64,000 bases of DNA from Streptomyces toyocaensis (GCF_000725125.1 NZ_JFCB01000006.1:62001-126000), one strand, 5' to 3'. Shown: positions 25,799-35,444, counted from the stretch's first letter. The notes: generated from the letters alone by a model not told the origin. Made by a program: numbers and translations.

Positions 25799-26185
25799 TC
25801 AGCACCGGGTGAGGACCGCGGCGAGCGCCGTGCCCGCGCCGCCCGCCACCGCCAGGAGCGCCAGTGCCACGCAGCGCGCCCGCAACCGCCGGTAGCGGGT
25901 CTCGTACTCGACGCGCAGCTCGGCCGCCCGTGCGCAGATCCGCTCCAGCGTGGCACGGGAGGCGGCGATCCGGTCGGCCCGGTACACGCGCTCCACCTCC
26001 TCGCGCTGCGCGGTCGTCAGCCAGGGCAGTTCCCCGGTGAACCGGTCGGCCCGGCGCCGGGCCTCCTCGACCTCGGCCGCCCACAGGAGGTGGCCCTCGA
26101 GCCGGTTCAGGCCGAGGGCGCTGTCCTGACGGGGATTCACACGCCCCTCCCGCTGCCGGGCCGTGCCCTCATCGCTGTTTGTCAC
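25799..26185 (-). CDS. Coiled-coil protein with C-terminal membrane helix, coupled to ctaD2
   Basis: 128 residues with a long charged helix ([54 protein letters not shown]) and one C-terminal transmembrane segment ([19 protein letters not shown]). The GTG start overlaps the end of ctaD2 by 17 bp on the same strand, so translation is probably coupled. The family is sometimes labelled as an oxidase subunit only because of this position; nothing in the sequence binds haem or copper. It could be an assembly or anchoring factor for the second oxidase. Confidence 0.65.
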   Translation of the reverse strand: MTNSDEGTARQREGRVNPRQDSALGLNRLEGHLLWAAEVEEARRRADRFTGELPWLTTAQREEVERVYRADRIAASRATLERICARAAELRVEYETRYRRLRARCVALALLAVAGGAGTALAAVLTRC

Positions 26186-27896
26186 CGGGGGCCACCGTCA
26201 CGGAAGCCTGGGGGTGGTTCTCGAGGTCGTCCAGCGCGGCGATGTCCGGGTGGTGCAGGTCGAACGCCGGCGACTCGCTGCGGATCCGCGGCAGGGTGAC
26301 GAAGTTGTGCCGCGGCGGCGGGCAGGAGGTCGCCCACTCCAGGGACCGGCCGTAGCCCCACGGGTCGTCGACACCGACCGGTGCGTGGTACCTGGCCGTC
26401 TTCCAGATGTTGTAGAAGAACGGCAGGAGCGACATGCCGAGCAGGAACGAGGCGATCGTCGACACCGTGTTCAGGGCGGTGAAGCCGTCGGCCGCCAGGT
26501 AGTCCGCGTACCGGCGCGGCATGCCCTCGGCACCCAGCCAGTGCTGGACGAGGAAGGTGCCGTGGAAGCCGGTGAACAGCGTCCAGAAGGTGATCTTGCC
26601 GAGCCGTTCGTCGAGCATCTTGCCGGTGAACTTCGGCCACCAGTAGTGGAAGCCGGCGAACATCGCGAACACCACCGTGCCGAACACGACGTAGTGGAAG
26701 TGCGCCACCACGAAGTACGAGTCCGTGACGTGGAAGTCCAGCGGCGGCGAGGCCAGCAGGACGCCGGTCAGACCGCCGAAGAGGAAGGTGACCAGGAAGC
26801 CCAGCGTCCAGAGCATGGGCGTCTCGAAGGACAGCGAACTCTTCCACATGGTGCCGATCCAGTTGAAGAACTTCACACCGGTCGGCACCGCGATCAGGAA
26901 GGACATGAACGAGAAGAACGGCAGCATGACCGCGCCGGTCGCGAACATGTGGTGCGCCCACACCGTCACCGACAGGCCCGTGATCGCGATGGTCGCGCCG
27001 ACCAGGCCCATGTAGCCGAAGATCGGCTTGCGGGAGAAGACCGGGATGATCTCGGAGACGATGCCGAAGAACGGCAGCGCGATGATGTACACCTCGGGAT
27101 GGCCGAAGAACCAGAACAGGTGCTGCCACAGCACCGGCCCGCCGTTGGCGGCGTTGTAGATCTGCGCGCCGAACCTGCGGTCGGCCTCCAGGGCGAACAG
27201 CGCCGCCGCCAGCACCGGGAAGGCGAGCAGGATCAGCACACCGGTCAGCAGCACGTTCCAGGTGAAGATCGGCATGCGGAACATCGTCATGCCCGGAGCG
27301 CGCATGCAGATGATCGTGGTGATGAAGTTGACCGCGCCCAGGATGGTGCCGAAGCCGGAGAACGCCAGGCCCATGATCCACAGGTCGCCGCCGAGACCCG
27401 GCGAGTAGTTGTCGGTCGACAGCGGGGTGTAGGCGAACCAGCCGAAGCCGGCCGCCCCGTTGGGGGTGAGGAAGCCGCTCACCGCGATCAGCGAGCCCAA
27501 CAGGTACAGCCAGTAGGCGAACATGTTCAGCCGCGGGAACGCCACGTCGGGCGCGCCGATCTGCAGCGGCATGATCCAGTTCGCGAAACCGGCGAACAGC
27601 GGCGTCGCGAACATCAGCAGCATGATCACGCCGTGCATCGTGAAGGACTGGTTGTACTGCTCGTTCGAGATGATCTGCAGCCCCGGCCGGGCCAGCTCGG
27701 CGCGCATGACCAGCGCCAGGATCCCGCCCAGGACGAAGAACCCGAACGAGGTGCAGAGGTACAGGGTGCCGATCGTCTTGTGGTCCGTGGTCGTCAGCCA
27801 CTTCACCACGACGTTGCCGGGGCGTCTGCGCCGTACGGGCAGCTCGTCCTCGTAGGTCTCCTCTTCGAGTGAGCCCACTGTGCTCTTGTCCGCCAC
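26169..27896 (-). CDS. ctaD: Cytochrome c oxidase subunit I (copy 2, orphan)
   Basis: Paralogue of the subunit at 2238-3974, 575 residues, with every ligand intact: FTMHG, HPEVY, WAHHM, HFHYVV. The two proteins differ mainly at the N-terminus, in loops and at the C-terminus, and long stretches are identical at the DNA level (e.g. around 2471-2610 and 26401-26540). No ctaC or ctaF lies next to it, so it must borrow the other subunits or replace copy 1 in the complex. GTG 27896 was chosen because AGGAGG precedes it at a slightly long spacing; a longer upstream frame is not protein-like. It is followed by the coupled 128-residue membrane protein. Confidence 0.95.
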   Translation of the reverse strand: MADKSTVGSLEEETYEDELPVRRRRPGNVVVKWLTTTDHKTIGTLYLCTSFGFFVLGGILALVMRAELARPGLQIISNEQYNQSFTMHGVIMLLMFATPLFAGFANWIMPLQIGAPDVAFPRLNMFAYWLYLLGSLIAVSGFLTPNGAAGFGWFAYTPLSTDNYSPGLGGDLWIMGLAFSGFGTILGAVNFITTIICMRAPGMTMFRMPIFTWNVLLTGVLILLAFPVLAAALFALEADRRFGAQIYNAANGGPVLWQHLFWFFGHPEVYIIALPFFGIVSEIIPVFSRKPIFGYMGLVGATIAITGLSVTVWAHHMFATGAVMLPFFSFMSFLIAVPTGVKFFNWIGTMWKSSLSFETPMLWTLGFLVTFLFGGLTGVLLASPPLDFHVTDSYFVVAHFHYVVFGTVVFAMFAGFHYWWPKFTGKMLDERLGKITFWTLFTGFHGTFLVQHWLGAEGMPRRYADYLAADGFTALNTVSTIASFLLGMSLLPFFYNIWKTARYHAPVGVDDPWGYGRSLEWATSCPPPRHNFVTLPRIRSESPAFDLHHPDIAALDDLENHPQASVTVAPGDKQR

Positions 27897-28085
27897 GGTC
27901 CACGTCCTCCTACGGGCTCGGGGGGAGTTCCGAAGGCAGCATGACCGGACGACGACCCGCTGTGCCCGAAGCCGGGCGCCGTGGCGCGCTTTGCCACTCG
28001 GCATTCGGGTGACGCCGGACGTCCCGTCGTCGTGTCACCGGACGGAAACGGCCGGCCCGTCCCGGGGGACGTGACCGGTCCCGGC

Positions 28086-28886
28086 TCAGCAGGCCCGGCG
28101 CCAGGCGTCCAGTGCGTACCGCTTGAGCAGCGAACTCAGCTCCAGGCGCCGCGAGTCGGCACAGAAGCGGCCGGTGGGCAGCTCGTACTCGACGTGGAAG
28201 ACGGCCTTGCCCGCGTCGACGAACGGCGTCAACCTGTCGCATTCACCGTACTGGGCACACTGTTCGTTGACGGCGAAGTCGAAGTCGCCGACCAGCTCCG
28301 GGATCTGGTCGAGGTCGTTCTTCAGCCCGACGGCCAGTCCCCGCTCGTGCGCGAGCCGGGCGACGAGGCGGTTGTAGCGGAGCTGGTCGCCGGCGGTGAG
28401 GGGGAACCCGGTGCGGTTGCGGTAGCCGTCCATGTTGTCGGGCTCCACGGCGTCGAAGCCCTTGTCGCGGCACATGTCGAGGCGCTCCGCCATGATCGGC
28501 TCCAGTACGTCGACACGGCGGATGTCGAGCCAGCGCTCGCCCTCCCAGCCGTTGCCCCGGCCGATCACGGACTCGGGGAAGTCGCCGGCGTCCGGGCGGA
28601 AGTCCTCCCAGGCGCCGGTGGACAGGTAGCAGATGACCTTGCGGCCGTCGCGGTGCAGCCGTGCGACCGTCTTCCCGGAGTGGTCGAATCCGTCGATGTC
28701 GTAGACCGGTACGTCGACGGAGGTGTCGAGCCGCCCGCTGAGCTGCCATTGCCAGCCGGTGCCCGGCCGGGGCTGCCAGCGCCCGCCGGGCGGTGCCTTC
28801 CCGTCCGGTTCTGGCGCGGTGGTGCAGGCCGCCGGCAGCAGGGCGGCCAGGGCGAGCAGCGTGACAAGCAGGGACGGTCGTCTCAC
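28086..28886 (-). CDS. Secreted lipoprotein of glycoside hydrolase family 114 type
   Basis: 266 residues, GTG 28886 preceded by GGAG. A signal peptide ends in lipobox LPAAC. The mature part begins with WQWQLSGRLD and contains DVPVYDIDGFDHSG, KVICYLSTGAWEDFRPD, RGNGWEGERWLDIR and FDAVEPDNMDGYRNRTGFP, the pattern of the TM1410/endo-alpha-1,4-polygalactosaminidase barrel. Asp/Glu in VEPDNMDGY are the probable catalytic acids. It ends in a Cys-containing tail, probably a disulfide. Family members act on galactosaminogalactan-type polymers; the real substrate here is unknown. A 303-bp promoter region separates it from divergent pepA. Confidence 0.8.
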   Translation of the reverse strand: MRRPSLLVTLLALAALLPAACTTAPEPDGKAPPGGRWQPRPGTGWQWQLSGRLDTSVDVPVYDIDGFDHSGKTVARLHRDGRKVICYLSTGAWEDFRPDAGDFPESVIGRGNGWEGERWLDIRRVDVLEPIMAERLDMCRDKGFDAVEPDNMDGYRNRTGFPLTAGDQLRYNRLVARLAHERGLAVGLKNDLDQIPELVGDFDFAVNEQCAQYGECDRLTPFVDAGKAVFHVEYELPTGRFCADSRRLELSSLLKRYALDAWRRAC

Positions 28887-29111
28887 CGGGCGTTCTCCAG
28901 GGGACAGGCGGCGGCGTGGCCGGCGCTCAGGGGCTTCAAGGATGATCGTGACGGCGGGGCGGCGCGGCAACGGGGTCCCGGACACGGCCACCGCGTCACC
29001 GGGAGGTGGACCCCCGCAGGAATGAGCGAACGCACGTACGCGCGTAGTCTCGTCCCGAGTGTTCGCCGCACCGGGGAAGGCCCCGGCGGGACCGCACCCG
29101 CACAGCGCCAT

Positions 29112-29117
29112 TAGGGT
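29112..29117 (+). promoter_or_regulatory. Probable pepA -10 box
   Basis: TAGGGT lies about 72 bp upstream of the pepA start, giving a leader of about 65 nt. A second candidate, TAGTCT near 29046, is further upstream. The remainder of the 28887-29189 divergent spacer holds no gene that I can see. Confidence 0.4.
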
Positions 29118-29189
29118 CGGCTGCCGGGCCCGGTCGACCCACCTCTTTCGGCCACAGCAACTTCACATCGGAAGCGAGATTTCACCACC

Positions 29190-30731
29190 GTGACTGCTCT
29201 CACTCTCAGCACCGCCGCGGTCCCCGGTCTCCGGGCCGACGCGATCGTGATCGGTGTCGCCAAGGGCTCTGCCGCCAAGCCCTCGGGACCGGTCGTCGCG
29301 CCGGGCGCCGAGGCCGTTGACCAGGCGTACGACGGCAAGCTGGCCGGCGTCCTGGAGACTCTCGGCGCGTCCGGTGCCGAGGGCGAGGTGACGAAGCTCC
29401 CCGCGCCGGCCGGCTTCAAGGCGCCGCTCGTGGTGGCGGTGGGCCTCGGTGCCCAGCCCGGGAAGGACGCCGGATACGACGCCGAGGCGCTGCGCAAGGC
29501 GGCCGGTGTCGCCGCCCGCGCCCTCGCCGGTGCCACGAAGGCCGCGTTCGCCCTGCCCCTGACGGATGCCGCCGCCGCCGGCGCGGTCGCCGAGGGCGTG
29601 CTGCTCGGCGCGTACTCCTTCGACGTCTACAAGAACAACGGCGACTCCGCGAAGAACGGCGGGAACGGCAAGGCCCCGCTCGCCGAGGCCGCGCTGCTCG
29701 GCGGCAAGCCCCGCGACAAGGCGTACAAGGCCGCCGTCGAGCGCGCCACCGCCGTCGCCGAGGAGCTCAACCGCGCCCGCGACCTGATCAACACCCCGCC
29801 GAACGACCTCACCCCGGAGGCGTTCGCGGCCATCGCGCAGGCCGCGGCCAAGGAGCACGGCCTCAAGGTGCAGGTGCTCGACGAGAAGGCCCTCACCAAG
29901 GGCGGATACGGCGGCATCCTCGGGGTCGGCGCCGGGTCGGCCTCCGGGCCGCGCCTGGTGAAGCTGTCCTACACCTCGTCCAAGGCCAAGAAGCACCTCG
30001 CCCTGGTCGGCAAGGGCATCACCTACGACTCGGGCGGCATCTCGCTGAAGCCGGCCGGCCACAACGAGACGATGAAGTGCGACATGAGCGGTGCGGCCGC
30101 CGTGTTCGCCGCGGTCGTCGCCGCCGCCCGCCTGGGCCTGGAGGTCAACGTCACCGGCTGGCTGGCGCTGGCCGAGAACATGCCCTCGGGTTCGGCGACG
30201 CGCCCCGGTGACGTGCTGCGCATGTTCAGCGGCAAGACGGTCGAGGTGCTCAACACCGACGCCGAGGGCCGCCTGGTCCTCGCGGACGCGCTGTGGGCCG
30301 CCTCCCAGGAGAAGCCGGACGCGATCGTGGACGTCGCGACCCTGACCGGCGCGATGGTGCTGGCGCTGGGCAACCGCACGTTCGGGATCATGGCGAACGA
30401 CGACGCGTTCCGCTCCGCGGTGCACGAGGTCGCCGAGGAGGCCGGCGAGCCGGCCTGGCAGATGCCACTGCCGGAACACCTGCGCAAGGGGATGGACTCG
30501 CCCACCGCCGACATCGCCAACATGGGGGAGCGGATGGGCGGCGGGCTGGTCGCCGGCCTGTTCCTGCGCGAGTTCGTCGGCGAGGGCATCACCTGGGCCC
30601 ACCTCGACATCGCGGGCCCGGCCTTCAATGAGGGCGGCCCGTTCGGGTACACGCCCAAGGGCGGTACGGGTTCGGCGGTGCGCACGCTGGTCCGCCTGGC
30701 GGAGCGGGCGGCCGCCGGCGACCTGAGCTGA
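29190..30731 (+). CDS. pepA: Leucyl aminopeptidase (M17 family, PepA)
   Basis: Two-metal cytosolic exopeptidase of 513 residues, the usual M17 length. The N-terminal ~170 residues are the variable domain. The catalytic domain contains LVGKGITYDSGGISLKPAG (metal-binding Lys and Asp), MKCDMSGAAAVF (Asp) and the family signature NTDAEGRLVLADAL (Asp, Glu, catalytic Arg). The GTG start is 24 bp after a weak GGAAG. It is followed by a long two-arm hairpin. Role: peptide turnover; E. coli PepA also binds DNA, but no such evidence is seen here. Confidence 0.96.
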   Translation: MTALTLSTAAVPGLRADAIVIGVAKGSAAKPSGPVVAPGAEAVDQAYDGKLAGVLETLGASGAEGEVTKLPAPAGFKAPLVVAVGLGAQPGKDAGYDAEALRKAAGVAARALAGATKAAFALPLTDAAAAGAVAEGVLLGAYSFDVYKNNGDSAKNGGNGKAPLAEAALLGGKPRDKAYKAAVERATAVAEELNRARDLINTPPNDLTPEAFAAIAQAAAKEHGLKVQVLDEKALTKGGYGGILGVGAGSASGPRLVKLSYTSSKAKKHLALVGKGITYDSGGISLKPAGHNETMKCDMSGAAAVFAAVVAAARLGLEVNVTGWLALAENMPSGSATRPGDVLRMFSGKTVEVLNTDAEGRLVLADALWAASQEKPDAIVDVATLTGAMVLALGNRTFGIMANDDAFRSAVHEVAEEAGEPAWQMPLPEHLRKGMDSPTADIANMGERMGGGLVAGLFLREFVGEGITWAHLDIAGPAFNEGGPFGYTPKGGTGSAVRTLVRLAERAAAGDLS

Positions 30732-30741
30732 CACTTCCTCA

Positions 30742-30786
30742 CGGTGACGGGGCCTCGCACGCGGGTAGGGCGAGGCCCCGTCACCG
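30742..30786. terminator. Hairpin terminator after pepA
   Basis: CGGTGACGGGGCCTCGC (30742-30758) and GCGAGGCCCCGTCACCG (30770-30786) form a perfect 17-bp stem with an 11-nt loop directly downstream of the pepA stop. Confidence 0.9.
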
Positions 30787-30959
30787 GAAGTGGGACGTCT
30801 CACACCACGGCCCCGCGTCTCGTACGGCCCCGACAAGTGCGAGGATAGGGCTCGGCAGGACAGGGCCCCACCTAAGGGCCGAGAACAAAGAGCGGCCGGA
30901 CACCAGCCGCCGACCGGTCACTGGAGACCGGCGTGGCGCACATGCATGGAGGACGTGAC

Positions 30960-32348
30960 GTGGCGAACGACGCCAGCACCGTTTTCGACCTAGTGATCCT
31001 CGGCGGTGGCAGCGGTGGGTACGCCGCGGCCCTGCGCGGGGCTCAGCTGGGCCTGGACGTCGCCCTGATCGAGAAGGGCAAGGTCGGCGGTACCTGCCTG
31101 CACAACGGCTGCATCCCCACGAAGGCCCTGCTGCACGCGGGCGAGATCGCCGACCAGGCCCGCGAGAGCGAGCAGTTCGGTGTGAAGGCCACCTTCGAGG
31201 GCATCGACATGGCGGCCGTCCACAAGTACAAGGACGACGTGATCGCCGGCCTGTACAAGGGCCTGCAGGGGCTGATCGCCTCCCGCAAGGTCACCTACAT
31301 CGAGGGCGAGGGCCGGCTGTCCTCGCCCACGTCCGTCGACGTGAACGGTCAGCGGGTCCAGGGCCGCCACGTGCTGCTGGCGACCGGCTCCGTGCCGAAG
31401 TCGCTGCCGGGCCTGGAGATCGACGGCGACCGCATCATCTCCTCCGACCACGCCCTGGTCCTGGACCGCGTGCCGAAGTCCGTGATCGTCCTGGGCGGCG
31501 GCGTCATCGGCGTCGAGTTCGCGTCCGCGTGGAAGTCCTTCGGTGCCGACGTCACCGTGATCGAGGGTCTGAAGCACCTCGTCCCGGTCGAGGACGAGAA
31601 CAGCTCGAAGCTGCTCGAGCGCGCGTTCCGCAAGCGCGGCATCAAGTTCAACCTGGGCACCTTCTTCCAGAAGGCCGAGTACACCCAGGACGGTGTGAAG
31701 GTCACGCTGGCGGACGGCAAGGAGTTCGAGGCGGAGCTGCTGCTCGTCGCCGTCGGCCGCGGCCCGGTCTCCCAGGGCCTGGGCTACGAGGAGGCCGGCG
31801 TCGCCATGGACCGCGGCTACGTCCTGGTCGACGAGTACATGCGCACCAACGTCCCGACCGTCTCCGCCGTCGGTGACCTGGTCCCGACGCTCCAGCTCGC
31901 GCACGTCGGCTTCGCCGAGGGCATCCTGGTGGCGGAGCGTCTGGCGGGTCTGAAGACCGTCCCGATCGACTACGACGGTGTCCCGCGGGTGACGTACTGC
32001 CACCCGGAGGTCGCCTCCGTGGGCATCACCGAGGCCAAGGCCAAGGAGATCTACGGCGCGGACAAGGTCGTCGCCCTGAAGTACAACCTGGCGGGCAACG
32101 GAAAGAGCAAGATCCTCAAGACCGCGGGCGAGATCAAGCTCGTCCAGGTCAAGGACGGTGCGGTGGTCGGTGTCCACATGGTCGGCGACCGCATGGGCGA
32201 GCAGGTCGGCGAGGCCCAGCTGATCTACAACTGGGAGGCGCTGCCGGCCGAGGTGGCCCAGCTCGTCCATGCCCACCCGACGCAGAACGAGGCGATGGGC
32301 GAGGCCCACCTGGCGCTGGCCGGGAAGCCCCTCCACTCCCACGACTGA
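30960..32348 (+). CDS. lpd: Dihydrolipoyl dehydrogenase (E3)
   Basis: FAD-dependent E3 component that re-oxidises dihydrolipoyl groups of 2-oxoacid dehydrogenases. Signatures: FAD motif LVILGGGSGGYAAALRGAQLG, redox-active disulfide GGTCLHNGCIP (Cys46, Cys51), NAD motif VIVLGGGVIGVEFAS and active-site His-Glu in HAHPTQNEAM. 462 residues. The GTG at 30960 is preceded by GGAGG six bases upstream, which decides against an upstream start. It is followed 60 bp later by the E2 gene, so both form an operon and serve the pyruvate/2-oxoglutarate dehydrogenase complexes with aceE nearby. Confidence 0.97.
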   Translation: MANDASTVFDLVILGGGSGGYAAALRGAQLGLDVALIEKGKVGGTCLHNGCIPTKALLHAGEIADQARESEQFGVKATFEGIDMAAVHKYKDDVIAGLYKGLQGLIASRKVTYIEGEGRLSSPTSVDVNGQRVQGRHVLLATGSVPKSLPGLEIDGDRIISSDHALVLDRVPKSVIVLGGGVIGVEFASAWKSFGADVTVIEGLKHLVPVEDENSSKLLERAFRKRGIKFNLGTFFQKAEYTQDGVKVTLADGKEFEAELLLVAVGRGPVSQGLGYEEAGVAMDRGYVLVDEYMRTNVPTVSAVGDLVPTLQLAHVGFAEGILVAERLAGLKTVPIDYDGVPRVTYCHPEVASVGITEAKAKEIYGADKVVALKYNLAGNGKSKILKTAGEIKLVQVKDGAVVGVHMVGDRMGEQVGEAQLIYNWEALPAEVAQLVHAHPTQNEAMGEAHLALAGKPLHSHD

Positions 32349-32408
32349 CGCCTCGGTCACCGGACGCGACGACACAGACTTCCGCACTTCTAAGGAGCAA
32401 CCGAAACC

Positions 32409-34237
32409 ATGGCGGTTTCCGTAACCCTTCCGGCGCTCGGCGAGAGCGTCACCGAGGGCACTGTCACCCGCTGGCTGAAGGCCGAGGGCGAGCGCGTCGA
32501 GGCCGACGAGCCGCTGCTCGAGGTCTCCACCGACAAGGTCGACACCGAGATCCCCTCGCCGGCCTCCGGCGTGCTGTCCTCCATCAAGGTCGCCGAGGAC
32601 GAGACGGTCGAGGTCGGCGCAGAGTTGGCCCTGATCGACGACGGCTCCGGCGCCCCCGAGGCCGCCCCGGCCCCCGCCGCCGAGCAGGCTCCGGCCGCCG
32701 AGCAGGCCGCACCGCCGGCTCCCGAGCCGCAGCCGCAGGCCGAGCCGTCCACCGAGCAGCCCGCCCCGGCTCCGGCGCCCAGCGCCGAGGCCGCGGCCGG
32801 CGGCGGCTCCGCGCAGGGCACGGACGTGGTCCTGCCCGCGCTCGGCGAGTCCGTCACCGAGGGCACCGTCACCCGCTGGCTGAAGTCGGTCGGTGACACC
32901 GTCGAGGCCGACGAGCCGCTGCTGGAGGTGTCGACGGACAAGGTCGACACCGAGATCCCGGCCCCCGCGTCCGGCACGCTGCTGGAGATCGTGGTCGGCG
33001 AGGACGAGACGGCCGAGGTCGGCGCCAAGCTCGCCGTGATCGGCGAGGCCGGGGCCGCTCCGGCCGCCGCCCCCGCCCGGCCGCTCCCGAGGCCCCGGCG
33101 CAGCCCGAGCCCACCCCGGCCCCGGCCCCGGCGCAGCCCGAGCCCGCCCCGGCTCCCGCTCCCACGCCGGCTCCGGCTCCGGCCCCGGCTCCGCAGCAGG
33201 CCGCTCCGGCTCCTGCCGCTCCCGCGCCCGCTCCGGCCGCTCCGGCTCCCGCCCAGCAGGCGCCCGCGGCCCCGGCTGCCGCTCCGGCCGCCGCCCAGGC
33301 CACGGACGAGGGTGCGTACGTCACCCCGCTGGTGCGCAAGCTCGCCGCCGAGAACGGCGTCGACCTGGCCACCGTCAAGGGCACCGGCGTCGGCGGCCGT
33401 ATCCGCAAGCAGGACGTCATCGCCGCCGCCGAGGCCGCGAAGGCTCCGGCTCCGGCTCCGGCCGCCGCTGCCGCCGCGCCCGCCGCGAAGAAGGCCCCCG
33501 CCCTGGAGGCCTCCCCGCTGCGCGGTCAGACCGTGAAGATGCCGCGGATCCGCAAGGTCATCGGCGACAACATGGTCAAGGCCCTGCACGAGCAGGCCCA
33601 GCTGTCCTCGGTGGTCGAGGTCGACGTCACCCGCCTGATGAAGCTGCGCGCCCGCGCCAAGGACGCGTTCGCGGCACGTGAGGGCGTCAAGCTCTCCCCG
33701 ATGCCGTTCTTCGTCAAGGCCGCGGCCCAGGCGCTGAAGGCCCACGCGCCGATCAACGCCAGGATCAACGAGGCCGAGGGGACCATCACCTACTTCGACA
33801 CCGAGAACATCGGTATCGCGGTGGACTCCGAGAAGGGCCTGATGACCCCGGTCATCAAGAACGCCGGTGACCTCAACCTCGCCGGTATCGCCAAGGCCAC
33901 GGCCGAGCTGGCGGGCAAGGTCCGCGGCAACAAGATCACCCCGGACGAGCTGTCCGGCGCGACCTTCACCATCAGCAACACCGGTTCGCGCGGCGCGCTG
34001 TTCGACACGATCATCGTGCCCCCGGGCCAGGTCGCGATCCTCGGCATCGGCGCCACGGTCAAGCGTCCGGCCGTCATCGAGACGGAGGAGGGCACGGTCA
34101 TCGGCGTCCGCGACATGACCTACCTGACCCTCTCCTACGACCACCGCTTGGTGGACGGTGCCGACGCGGCCCGTTACCTGACGGCGGTCAAGGCGATCCT
34201 GGAGGCCGGCGAGTTCGAGGTCGAGCTCGGTCTGTAA
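32409..34237 (+). CDS. sucB: Dihydrolipoamide acyltransferase E2 (SucB/AceF type), frame broken by apparent 1-nt deletion
   Basis: E2 core of a 2-oxoacid dehydrogenase complex. Two lipoyl domains (each [11 protein letters not shown] with lipoyl-Lys, first at residue 43) are in frame from ATG 32409, whose AGGAG site is clear. Around 33076-33078 the Ala/Pro linker frame is lost: upstream frame reads [10 protein letters not shown], whereas the frame one base away reads on as [18 protein letters not shown]. That frame then continues through the E3-binding domain ([17 protein letters not shown]...GRIRKQDV) and the catalytic domain with [10 protein letters not shown] to 34237. Adding one C in the CCC run would restore a ~609-residue protein. 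A sequencing error in GC-rich repeats is the simplest cause; a true null would hurt central metabolism. Actinobacteria often share one E2 between complexes. Confidence 0.88.
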
Positions 34238-34253
34238 GGCGTCTCCCCGCTTC

Positions 34254-34302
34254 ACGTCGGTGCCCCCGCCCGGAGATCCCGGGTGGGGGCACCGACGTTT
34301 TT
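34254..34302 (+). terminator. Rho-independent terminator after the lpd-sucB operon
   Basis: ACGTCGGTGCCCCC (34254-34267) pairs perfectly with GGGGGCACCGACGT (34285-34298); inner GCCCGG/CCGGGT lengthen the stem to about 20 bp. It is followed by TTTTT, an uncommon complete intrinsic terminator for Streptomyces. Confidence 0.95.
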
Positions 34303-34430
34303 CCCGCGTGTAAGTCTCGTCTCACCTGCACGAAAGCACCCCTGCGTGCCCACCCCGCGGAGCGAACCCGCCGTATTGTCTAAGCGTCAAAGCCCCCCGG
34401 GGGCCCGCGGGCCCCGCTAAGGAGCCCCTC

Positions 34431-35054
34431 ATGACCGCGCCCGTCGTCCACTCGCTGCGCGAACAGATCCGCGAGCACATCCTGGAAGGGATCATCAGCG
34501 GACGCTGGAAGCCGGGCGAGCGGATCGTGGAGCGGCGGATCGCGACGGAGCTGGAGGTCAGCCAGACGCCCGTGCGGGAGGCGCTGCGGGAGCTGGAGTC
34601 GCTGCGGCTGATCGAGTCCGCGCCGAACAAGGGCGTGCGGGTACGGAACCTGACGGCCGCCGACCTCGAGGAGAGCTACCCCGTCCGGGCCGGCCTGGAG
34701 GCGATCGCGGCGGAGCTGGCCGCGGACCGGCTGGCGGAGGACTGCTCGGCGCTGGAGCCGCACGTCGCCGCGCTGTACGAGGCGGACCGGCTGGCGGACG
34801 GGACGGGGCAGGTGCGGCACACGGTGGCGTTCCACCGGGAGCTGGTGCGGGCCGCGGGCAACTCGGTGCTGCTGCACACGTGGGAGGGGCTGGGGATCGA
34901 GGTGTTCACCGCGCTGTCGATACGGTGGCTGGGGACGGTGCAGCAGTCCTACGCGGAGGAGCACGAGGAACTGGTGGCCGCGTTCCGGCGGCGGGATCCG
35001 CGGATCGCGGAGCTGGTGAAGGCACATGTGCTGGGGTGCGCGCCGCGGGCGTAG
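34431..35054 (+). CDS. GntR-family transcriptional regulator (FadR/FCD subfamily)
   Basis: 207 residues. The N-terminal winged helix is clear (REQIREHILEGIISGRWKPGERIVERRIATELEVSQTPVREALRELESLRLIESAPNKGVRVR). The C-terminal all-helical FCD domain (about 85-200) has Asp/His residues (VAFHRELVRAAGN, SYAEEHEELVAAF) that usually bind a metal and a small carboxylate. ATG 34431 has AAGGAG. It lies between the E2 operon and aceE, which suggests it senses pyruvate or a related acid and controls one of them; a palindrome in the aceE promoter is a candidate site. Confidence 0.9.
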   Translation: MTAPVVHSLREQIREHILEGIISGRWKPGERIVERRIATELEVSQTPVREALRELESLRLIESAPNKGVRVRNLTAADLEESYPVRAGLEAIAAELAADRLAEDCSALEPHVAALYEADRLADGTGQVRHTVAFHRELVRAAGNSVLLHTWEGLGIEVFTALSIRWLGTVQQSYAEEHEELVAAFRRRDPRIAELVKAHVLGCAPRA

Positions 35055-35118
35055 GCGCGGGACTTCTTCGCCCCCACCGCCCCTTCCCTTCCCGTCCTGG
35101 GGCTCCGCCCCAGACCCC

Positions 35119-35164
35119 GTCGCGCAGTTCCCCGCGCCCCTGAGGGTGCGGGGAACTGCGCGAC
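35119..35164. repeat. Dispersed Streptomyces palindrome, most complete copy (E)
   Basis: GTCGCGCAGTTCCCCGC (35119-35135) and GCGGGGAACTGCGCGAC (35148-35164) form a 17-bp perfect inverted repeat with a GCCCCTGAGGGT loop. It is the full palindrome of which the sequences at 407, 5161, 20005 and 24045 are partial copies. Just upstream GGGGCTCCGCCCCAGACCCC (35098-35117) is another recurrent Streptomyces spacer motif. The spacer 35055-35444 contains no gene. Confidence 0.7.
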
Positions 35165-35299
35165 CAGCCATCCGCGGGTCCGCAGCCGCCACTCCGCCCA
35201 GGCACCCGTGCTCTTCCGCGCACACACCCCCTCACCTGCGCAAACACCCCGACTGGACAGTCACCCGGTGCCACTGCCGGAGGCACCCCGTGCCGACTT

Positions 35300-35349
35300 T
35301 CTCGAGATCGAGAGATTTTGCCGTCCAGGCTTTGATCGATCATCGATCA
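35300..35349. promoter_or_regulatory. Candidate operators upstream of aceE
   Basis: TGATCGAT-C-ATCGATCA (35333-35349) is a perfect 17-bp palindrome centred about 104 bp before the aceE start. A second dyad, TCTCGA-GA-TCGAGA, lies about 30 bp upstream of it. The region has fewer G+C than its surroundings. The regulator encoded next door (GntR/FCD) is a natural candidate, but its usual TNGTNNNACNA-type site is not seen here. Confidence 0.5.
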
Positions 35350-35444
35350 GGGGGTTATTGTCGCCACCGGGTTCCACCCGAGCCCTCCGCCCTGTCCTGC
35401 CAAAGACACAAGGGCACCCCCCTTCGACTGAGGAAGGCGGCGAC

